Positions 56,367-64,000 of a stretch of DNA of 64,000 bases are shown one piece after another. The notes below the pieces were generated by a model that was given only the letters and a program-made list of their open reading frames with translations, had not been told where the DNA came from and ran no database searches. This DNA is from Puccinellia tenuiflora (Eukaryota; Streptophyta; Magnoliopsida; Poales; Poaceae). Both the position numbers and the translations under genes were made by a program. The stretch covers positions 524,458 to 588,457 of the forward strand of contig QRDG01001747.1 in the NCBI GenBank assembly GCA_012064385.1. Direction: 5' to 3'. Numbering within the stretch: position 1 is the stretch's first letter; every line of letters begins with the position of its first letter.

Positions 56367-57932
56367 TGATATGTGTCAAACGTATCTATAATTTTTTTAT
56401 TGGTCCATGCTTATTTTATATCATTGTCACATGTTTTTACTATATTATTATATCATTTTGAGGCATTTTATTGAACTATCCTATTGACAAGATGCCCAGT
56501 GCCAGTTCCTTCAGCTGTTTTGTATTTTAGAAAATTCTCTTCTGGAAAACTTCTCGGAATTGGACAAAATTTTACGGAGATTTTCTACATGCCAAGACGA
56601 AGCCTGGGACCAAAGGGCAGCTCGAGGGCTGACCAGAGGCCAGGGGCGGCCTGTGGCCGCGTCCTAGGGGTGGCCCGCGGGCCACCCCCTGCGCCTGGTG
56701 GCTACCCACGGCTACCCCCGATGCCTATTAAATCCTAATTATACTAAAAACATCAAGACGACCATTCTTCTCCACGAAATCATCCCGAAGCCACCGCCAT
56801 CTTGAAACCTAATTCAGGAGGATTCTGAAGTTAATACCGGCACCCTGCCGAAGGGGAGATCGATCTTGAAGGGCTCTTCATTGCCATGCATTCCATCGGG
56901 ATGATGTGTGAGTAGTTCCACCTTTGACTACGGGTCCATGGCAGTAGCTAGATGGTTGTCTCTCTCCCTTGTGCCTCATCGTTTATGATCTTGTGAGCTG
57001 CCTAACATGATCAAGATCGACTGTTGTAATGCTATATGATGTGCTTGCTAGGATCGGATGGATTATGAAGTTATGATCATATTTTGCCTGGTTCTTATAT
57101 GTTACCTTATGTTCTTCATGCTCTCCGATGTGTGTAGTTACTTTGGCCAAGTGATTGCTTTATCTTCGAGAGAGTATTTATGCTAGATGGTAGGCTCATG
57201 CCGCCTTTTGTGCTAGCGCTTGAGTGACAGAAACATTAAAAGCCGAGGGTGTGATGTTGCTATTAGGGGTAAAACAGAGGTGTTTATGTCTTCACGATTA
57301 TGAATATTGCTTACATCATGCACTGTGCTTAATGCAATTGTCTGTTGCTTGCAACTTGATAGGCTAGATAGCGATCCCTAGGTGGACTTTTTAGACAAAG
57401 ATGCAGTTGGATGATGGTCTTTGTTATTTGTCGTGATGTCTACATAAATATTACCATGAACTATTTGTCATAGCTAGATTAAGTTTGTGTCATAATCTTG
57501 TCAATCGCCTCGCTTTAATTTGTTTACCCATCATATGAGTATTTTATTTTATGGAGAGACACCACTAGTGAACCGATGCACCCTGGTCCATCTTTTTCCA
57601 TTGATAACAACACCGTTTACTTGCTTTTCACAATCACTTGCTCTCTGGTCCTTTTCCATATTTCATTCACTTTCATTTTAACCGCTTTGTTTTCAGCAGA
57701 CTGGGAAGATTGACAACCTTCCTGTCGTTGGGGGAAAAGTAATTGTTTGAGTTTGTGCAGGTCCACGTTCGTTGACGGTTAAGCGCCAGAGATCGTTGAT
57801 GAATACCTCGTTGTTGATTTCAAAGTCCTATTGGTTTGATTAAACCTTGTTTCTTCACTGAGGGAAAACTGCTACTTGCTCCATCCACACCTTCGCTTGG
57901 GGTACCACCAACGCCATCAGCATCCATCATCA
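56367..57932 (+). mobile_element. D 5' LTR
   Basis: Starts TGATATGTGTCAAACGTATC and ends CATCATCA at 57932, 10 bp before the PBS. About 890 bp of it (57010-57905) reappears inverted at 59743-60678. Confidence 0.85.
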
Positions 57933-57942
57933 AGTAGTTTTC

Positions 57943-57960
57943 TGGTGCTGTTGCCGGGGA
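57943..57960 (+). promoter_or_regulatory. D primer binding site (tRNA-Asp)
   Basis: TGGTGCTGTTGCCGGGGA, two mismatches to the tRNA-Asp complement, 10 bp after the LTR. Confidence 0.8.
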
Positions 57961-58124
57961 TTTTGGAGCTACAACAAGGGGAGTCTCATACTCTCAATTT
58001 ATTTACTTTGCTTTTGTCTTGCTTAGTTTATTTCTTGTTTTTCTTGTTTGCTTGCTTAAAAAATTTAAAACCCCAAAAAATTAGTGTAGTCTTTATTCCT
58101 GTTTTGTTATTATATTTTGTCAGC

Positions 58125-59189
58125 ATGCCTTCGCAAGAGAACACCAAGTTGTGTGACTTCACTAGCACTAATAACAATGATTTCATTTACAATCCTATTG
58201 CTCCACCCACTACTAAAGCGGAATCTTATGAAATTAAACCTACTTTGCTGAATCTTGTTATGAACGAGCAATTTTCTTGTGCTAGTAGTGATGATGCCGC
58301 CTCTCATTTAAATAAGTTTGTGGAGTTATGTGATATGCAAAAGTATAAAGAGGTTGAAAGTGACATCATAAAACTGAAATTTTTTCCTTTCTCTTTGAGA
58401 GGGAGAGGTAAAGAATGGTTATTGTCTTTACCTAGAAATAGCATTGATTCTTGGACTAAATGCAAAGATGCTTTTATTGGAAAGTACTATCGACCTACTA
58501 AGATAATACAATTGAGTAGTAACATAATAAACTTTAAGCAATTTGATAATGAACATGCTGCACAAGATTGGGAAAGAATGAAGTCTATGGTTAAAAATTG
58601 TCCCACGCATTGGATGGTTGTCCAAACTATTTATGCAGGCTTGAATTTTTCCTCGAGAAACTTGCTGGATTTGGCCACGGGAGGCACCTTTATGTCCACC
58701 ACATTAGGTGCAGCAACTAAACTTTTGGATGATATCATGACAAATTACTCACAATGGCACACCAAAAGAGCTCCAACTGGTAAGAAGGTAAATTCTGTAG
58801 AGAAAATTTCCTCTTTGAATGAGAAGGTTGATATGATTATGTCTATGCTTGCTACCAATCAGTCCCCTATTGATCCTAATAATGTTCCTCTTGCTTCATG
58901 AATTGCTCAAGAAAAGGATCAAGTTGATGTTAATTTCCTTAATAGAAATAATTTGAACAACAATATTTATCGAAATAATTTTGGTGGTAACAACTATAAA
59001 CCTTATCCTGCAAATAATAGCAACTCCTATGGCCATTCTTATGGTAATTCTTACAAAAATAATAGGAGTGTGCCCTCTGATCTTTAAAGTGTTTTAAAGG
59101 ACTTCATCACTACACAGAGAAGAAAACTTGAAAAACTTGATAGTCTTGTCTCAAAAGTGGAAAATCTTGATCATGATGTTGAAAATTAG
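58125..59189 (+). pseudogene. gag: D gag with in-frame stops
   Basis: I take ATG 58125 (MPSQENTKLCDF) as the start: the longer open frame begins inside the LTR/leader. The Retrotrans_gag domain spans about residues 45-150 (ASSDDAASHLNKFVELCDM, LKFFPFSLRGRGKEWLLSL, WTKCKDAFIGKYYRP, and WERMKSMVKNCP). A TGA at 58899 (probably CGA originally) ends the 258-residue frame. The reading continues through an Asn/Tyr-rich linker, with a TAA at 59085 and TAG at 59187. No CCHC knuckle is visible. It would have supplied capsid protein, possibly also for B/C-type elements. Confidence 0.85.
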
Positions 59190-59742
59190 AACCACTCCTA
59201 TTCAAGACAGGCCTACTGAATGTTTGAATTCTCTTTCTATTCAAATTAATAACAATGAGAGGATGTTAACTCACTTGCATGCTAGGTGGGCTAGAGAGGA
59301 AGAGGAAGCTAAAACTACTGAATTGAATAGTAAAACCGTTAATGTTTACACTATCCAAGATTCTAATGATGATCCTCCTAGCCTCTTTAAAGATGATGAT
59401 ATTAATTTTGATAATTGTAATCTTACTGAATTCATTAAGTTCCTTCAAAAAATTGCTAAGGCCCTTGATGCTATTAAGTTGAACATTGCTTTTACTAAAC
59501 ACATCACTGATGCTCTTATCAATGCTAGGGAAGAAAAGCTCCAAATTGAAACCTCTATTCCTAGAAAATTACCATATGGTCGGCAGCGTAGTATTAAGAT
59601 GAAAATAAATGACTTTGATTTTAATGCTTTATGTGATCTTGGTGTAAGTGTTTCTGTTATGCCTAAAAGTTTTTGTGATATGCTTAATTTGATGTCTTTG
59701 GAAGAATGTTATTTGAATGTGCATGTTGCTGTATTAAAATAA
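59190..59742 (+). pseudogene. D protease region, truncated
   Basis: Shifted by one frame relative to gag (open from 59128). It contains LHARWAREEEEAK, VYTIQDSNDDPPSLF, the segment NFDNCNLTEFIKFLQKIA (also recognisable in A as LDLDNCNLHELIYILQKIA), and the retropepsin core FNALCDLGVSVSVMPKS with the active Asp at 59635-59637. After SLEECYLNVHVA the similarity ends at the junction, so the second half of the protease and all of pol are missing. Confidence 0.8.
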
Positions 59743-60678
59743 GTTGGGTGGTGCCCCAAGCGAAGGCGGAATTGCAGCTAGTAGCAGTTTTCCCTCGTTT
59801 AACGTACCGAGGTTTATCTAACTAGTAGGACTTTGAAATCAACAACGAGGTGAATGTTGAAGATCTCTTGCGCTTGACCTTCAACAGACGTGGACCTGCA
59901 CACACTCAACCAAAATACTTTGCCCCCAACGGCGGAAAGGTTATCAATCTTTCCGGTCTCCCAGAAAACAAAGGGGTTAATTGTATGATGAAATAGATGA
60001 AATATGAAAAGTGACCAGAGGAGTAATGATGATTAAAAGCAAGTAAATGAGGCTGTAAACAATGTAAAAAGATGAACCGGGGGCCATGGGTTCACTAGTG
60101 GAGTCTCTCAAGTTAATAAAATATGCATGTGACGGGTGAACGAATTACAGCTATGCAATTGACAAGATTATGACACAAACCCAACTTAGCTATGACAAAA
60201 AGGACATGATAATATATATGGAGGCATCACGACAAGTAACAAAGACCGTTGAGTCCAACTGCGTCTTTGTCTAAAAAGTCCACCATGGGATCGCTATCCA
60301 GTTTGTCACCCAACGGTATTAAGTTGCAAGCAACAGACAATTGCATTAAGTAAAGTGCATGAAGTAAGCAATACTAATATCAAAAGAGACATTAACACCG
60401 CTGTTTTACCCTTAGTAGCAACAGCACACCCTCGCCCTTAGACGTTTCTGTCACTCGTGCCCAGGAACAAAAGGGGGCATGAACCCACTATCTAGCATAA
60501 ATACCCTCTCTTGGAGATACACACAATCACTTGGCCAAAGTAACTACGCACATTGGAGAGCATGCAAGAACATAAATTACTCATATAAGAATCATGCACA
60601 ATCTGAACATAACTTCATAATCCATCGGATCCCAGCAAACACATCACATAGCATTACAATAATCGATCTTGATCATGT
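59743..60678 (-). mobile_element. Inverted partial LTR of the D family
   Basis: The reverse complement aligns with D 57010-57905, for example ATCAACAACGAGGT and TTGGCCAAGTGATTG in complement, at roughly 85% by eye. It begins about 20 bp short of the LTR end and continues beyond the solo LTR at 63982. It may be the end of another D-family element in opposite orientation, or an inversion. Confidence 0.8.
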
Positions 60679-63600
60679 TGTAATGTCCCGGCGTTTTCCC
60701 CAAATTAGAATTTCTTTGTCTTTCTTTTTACATCATCATGGCATCATGCATCAATCACCTTTCACATTTTTCAAAATAAATCAAAATATTATTTAATCAA
60801 ACCCTAATTATTTTGGCAAAACCCCTCCTCTCCTTTCTTTTCCCTCTTTCCTTTTCTCTGCTTTTCTTTCTACCTTTTTCCAATTCTTAAATTGGGAAAA
60901 ATCCAGAAAAATTCGTAGCCGGCCAGGGCAACCTTTTGAGCCCAGCCTTCCTTTCAGCCTTCCTCATCCTTCGGCCCATCTTTTTCTGAAGCCCAGCAGC
61001 CACTGCCTCGTCTCTCCTTGTCGTCTTCCTCCCTCGCGACCGTGCTGTCACAACTCCACCACCATGCCACCGCAACCCGCTCCTCTCCCCTTCTCCCCTT
61101 TATAACCAGTAGCCGCCCCCTTCCCCTAACCCTAGCCTCCTTCTTCCTCCCTCCCTCTGCCACCGCCACCCTCTCCCCTCGATCTCCTTCTCCTTTCTCC
61201 TTCTTTTTCTTCCCCACTGAAGAACACCACCGCCGGAGCTCCGTCGCCCTGACGCCATGGCCGTCCCCGCGCCAAGATGAGAGGCGGATAAGAAGCGCCG
61301 CATCTTCCTCTTCTCCCACGACATCAAGCATGAGCTGAAGGAGCCCCAGGACGACCACAACGTCCTCGTCTTTAGTATGGCTTCCTCGACCTCCCACCGC
61401 CCGTCGTCATCATCTACAGCACGTCGCCTTCCTCCTCAAGCACGAACAACTACTCCGCGCCCTTCCCAGTGAGTGCTCGGTTCCGTTCCCGCCGTTCCCC
61501 AGCTCTAATTTGTACCGTAGGCGACCCAGTCATCCCTGTGGTTTCCGTCCACCATGGTCGTGTGAGCAAGCTGTCACGCGAGCCTCTCCTGCTGCAGCTT
61601 GGCTGCTCCCTTGCTTACTACCACACTCGCGCGCACACACACACACACCAGCATCACACACCTGTTCGGCACCCTGGAGCTCACGCACATGCGCACGGAA
61701 CCAGCAGGTCCGCTGCAGATCGTCCGCGTCGTCACCAGTTCCCTAAACCGAACTCTGAACTTTGGTGTCAAAGTTCAGTTAACTCCGCTTCTATGCTTCT
61801 TGTAGACTTGAATCCAGATCCCTTCACCATCCCGAGCCCAGCCTAGTGGCTGCGGCCTTGTTCCCCTTTGCAGGCCGACCCGAGTTCGATCCCCTCTGCC
61901 ACCATCTGTTTCACCCCATTTTCTGTTTTATTTTCCTTTTTGCAAATTATATCCAAATCCATATCTTCTAATTGGTAGCTCCAAATTTGAAATGTTATAT
62001 ATTAAAGTTGTTCAGAAAATTGTGTAGAATTTAAATATGCCATCCATTCTCATGTTTGCATCATGTAGCTTGCATTTTAGTTGTGTTTTGTTTATCACCT
62101 AAATAATTAAATATGGAATATGTGGGTTCTAATTTAATTATTGACCCGGTTCCATTTAATTTTGAGTAGCTCACCCATGCATTGTTTAGACTTGCTAATA
62201 ACATTTAATTTTGATGGTTAGAAAAATAACTTGAACCATATATTTAAATGTCGGAATCCGGTTCCGTTTAATTTGGCTTAATTGCATCTTCTCATGTCTT
62301 GCCATGCCATGCATTCATGTCATCAACATGCTGCTTCTTTTGTCATAGTAGTAAAATGCATCTCTTTCGTGGCCAGTGTTTGTTGCTTCTTTGAGAATAG
62401 GACGTTGAGTTGATGTGAGTAACGACAGGTTCTGCTATCTTTGCTTGTTTTCTGTCTCTTACTCCTCCTATCTTTTGTTCCTGGCTAGCCTTATGTCACG
62501 ATGCTTGTGTCTCGATCCTATATCCATGTTTACCTGGCAGCCATGATATAGCCACACCCCCACATCCTATTACCCTGTTGCTTGTTTACCTTGTTAGCCT
62601 TGCGAGTCATAGTGCATGCTTAGGTGCTTTGCTTGAGTCATGTTATCTCCTTATCTAGTCTTGTCTTTAATATGATAGCTAGGCTCAACTCACATGTTAA
62701 TCTTTAATTTCTGTTGTGATGGGAATAACCTAACAGAGATAAGGCACGGGCGGAAGGCCAATCATGGTGTTTTGTTCTGCTAGTGTCGCCTAGGACCCGA
62801 GTTCTTTTCCGCTGATCCAAGACTGAGCGCACTAACCACATGTGGGAGTTCTATGGGCCTCCCCGCAATCTATTACCGGATCCTCAAACATGTCCAGATG
62901 CCACAAGTAGTTCGGGTGTTTCGGTAGGTCTTGCTGCCTGGTCGTTTATCGAATGTGGACGGAGGGCAATCGTATGAGTGTTCCTCCCGAAGCTGCGCAC
63001 ACAACGGTTAGGCCCACCTCGAAGCTTCGGCCGGACTCTCAAGGTGGATCAGACCTAGCTAGGTGGCTCCCTAGACTTGTTTGTAGAGAAGGGAAGTATT
63101 GCGTCGAACGCTCCACCGGTACACCTCTAAGCGAGTGTTTTGATGCGTGTGGGTTCATTGGTGCATCCCTGCAGGGTGAAATCTTTTCGAAAAGCCATGT
63201 CCGCGGTTATGGACGACTTGGTGAAATGCGCTAGCTAAAAAGATCATAGCCAACTTACACATATTAATTATAATTTGATTAGTAAGATAGATTACTTGAA
63301 TAATAACCCATCAAACTTGTCCATCATGTGAGTTGCCCTGATTGCTTCCTTGCGGGTGGTTGATCGAGGGAGCAATACGTGGGCAGGTTTTTGATGTGGT
63401 GAGTAGTATAGTTGGTTTCTTATGCGCTCTCTTACCTTGTCTCTTTTGTACGAAAGTTGTAGCGTGTCTCTATATGTTGTTAGTGCTGCTGGCCGCCGCC
63501 TCAATCGCTAACCCTCTTTCCCTGGAATTCCAGCTTTGATATCTTGTGAGTATTACTTGCCAGTACTGTTTATAGTATTGACCCCTTCGGGGCTGCTATT

Positions 63601-63981
63601 CCAATGCAGCCGACAGGTTTGAAGTCTGACGACATTAGCTTTGGAATCCCTCCAGCTTGGCCTAGGTAGGGATATGGTGCCTTCGTTTATCTTCAGGACT
63701 CTTAGTCCAATTTGTATCTTGTCCGTACTCGGACGCTATTCGCTTCCGCTGTTCTTTGGTTCTTTGTATTGTATCTTTTGCTCTTGACTCGGTGAGTCGT
63801 TGTTGTATATATCTTGTTTTGTGGGTTCCATCGAAAACTGTTGTAATGTTATCACAATTCCACCCGCATAATGTGTGTGTTGCGACGTGCACGTTATGCC
63901 TGGTGGGCATCCTAGGATCGTTATTATGCAGATTTGGCTGGAACGCTCAAGTCTGCATAGTACCGATCTTGGGGCGTTACA
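60679..63981 (+). mobile_element. Solo LTR E (~3.3 kb)
   Basis: TGTAATGTCCC at 60679 and GGGGCGTTACA at 63981, with no PBS, PPT or partner copy. The plan is as in the G1 and F LTRs: AT-rich start, CCGGCC segment, a TTTATAACC box near 61100, and the block GCCATGTCCGCGGTTATGGAC-like at 63194. A CA repeat lies at 61633-61648. It interrupts the inverted D-family LTR exactly. ORFs inside are GC-rich and without domains. Confidence 0.8.
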
Positions 63982-64000
63982 AGGCAGCTCACAAGATCAT
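63982..64000 (-). mobile_element. Continuation of the inverted D-family LTR
   Basis: The last 19 bases are the exact complement of D 56985-57003 (AGGCAGCTCACAAGATCAT), directly continuing the sequence that stops at 60678. Confidence 0.85.

Larger units (their letters stand above)
56367..59742 (+). mobile_element. Element D: Athila-type element, 3' truncated
   Basis: 5' LTR, tRNA-Asp PBS, gag and part of protease on the plus strand. Similarity ends inside the protease near 59730 and is followed by an inverted LTR. The left flank CGGAC (56362-56366) would be one TSD half; the partner is not seen. LTR start and U3 resemble C, making D a candidate relative of the autonomous partner. Confidence 0.85.

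Noticed and set aside
57876..58124. N-terminal extension of D gag upstream of ATG 58125
   Set aside because: It starts inside the LTR and runs through the PBS, so it is not part of the capsid gene.
60954..61397. 147-codon Arg/Glu/Gly-rich minus ORF and plus-strand frames in solo LTR E
   Set aside because: Low-complexity CT-rich sequence of the LTR U3; no conserved motif and no sign of a host gene.
61633..61648. CA microsatellite
   Set aside because: Simple repeat without further significance.

Overview
This window looks like repeat-rich intergenic DNA of a grass, probably a pooid cereal relative (wheat, barley, oat or ryegrass type). Essentially everything recognisable is a transposable element: nested LTR retrotransposons of several Ty3/gypsy lineages, a broken CACTA DNA transposon and a candidate Helitron. 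I found no convincing host gene, rRNA, tRNA or CRISPR. Primer binding sites for tRNA-Met (TGGTATCAGAGC), tRNA-Asp (TGGCGCCGTTGCCGGGGA) and a tRNA-Arg-like primer (TGGCGCGCCAGGTAGGGG) identify the lineages. Boundaries were read by eye from TG/CA termini, PBS, PPT, repeated LTRs and target-site duplications (TSDs).

Layout. 1-4914: the 3' part and 3' LTR of plus-strand gypsy element G1, lying in the leader of element H. 4915-10542: H, a decayed CRM-like chromovirus (gag, protease, RT, integrase, 3' LTR). 10543-15295: element I, a decayed Tat-lineage gypsy polyprotein with two RNase H regions, cut off inside the second. 15296-26242: element J (minus), a non-autonomous element with two 4.5 kb LTRs around a 1.9 kb core carrying one 263-residue ORF. 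26243-28143: a CACTA element (minus) with a truncated transposase and a terminal hairpin-repeat array, inserted in the gag of element F. 28144-31531: F (minus), of which only the gag start, PBS and 5' LTR remain.

From 31532 to 56366 a host sequence K (minus), a gene-like coiled-coil ORF with introns followed by GC-rich repeats, is cut into four pieces by Athila-type elements. A is 32423-39929 (TSD CCTAC) and has an intact gag-protease ORF but no polymerase. B is 40632-48868 (minus, TSD ACTGC) and contains a ~3.1 kb insert with a Helitron-like 3' end. C is 49577-56046 (plus, TSD GTGCC). D starts at 56367. B and C belong to one non-autonomous family with a novel acidic ORF. Their LTRs and PBS resemble those of D, which has a gag-protease region. 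D is truncated at about 59742 and joined to an inverted partial copy of its own LTR family, which is split by a 3.3 kb solo LTR (E, 60679-63981).

Functionally the window shows pairs of parasite and supplier. J lacks coding capacity but shares the PPT-adjacent inverted repeat and TGTAAC termini of G1-type elements. B/C share LTR and primer signals with D. The most interesting signals are a covarying dyad at the Athila LTR tips, the duplicated PBS leader of B/C, the mismatched flanks and uneven LTR divergence of J, a possible double-stranded-RNA-binding-like fold in the J ORF, and the D LTR inverted repeat.
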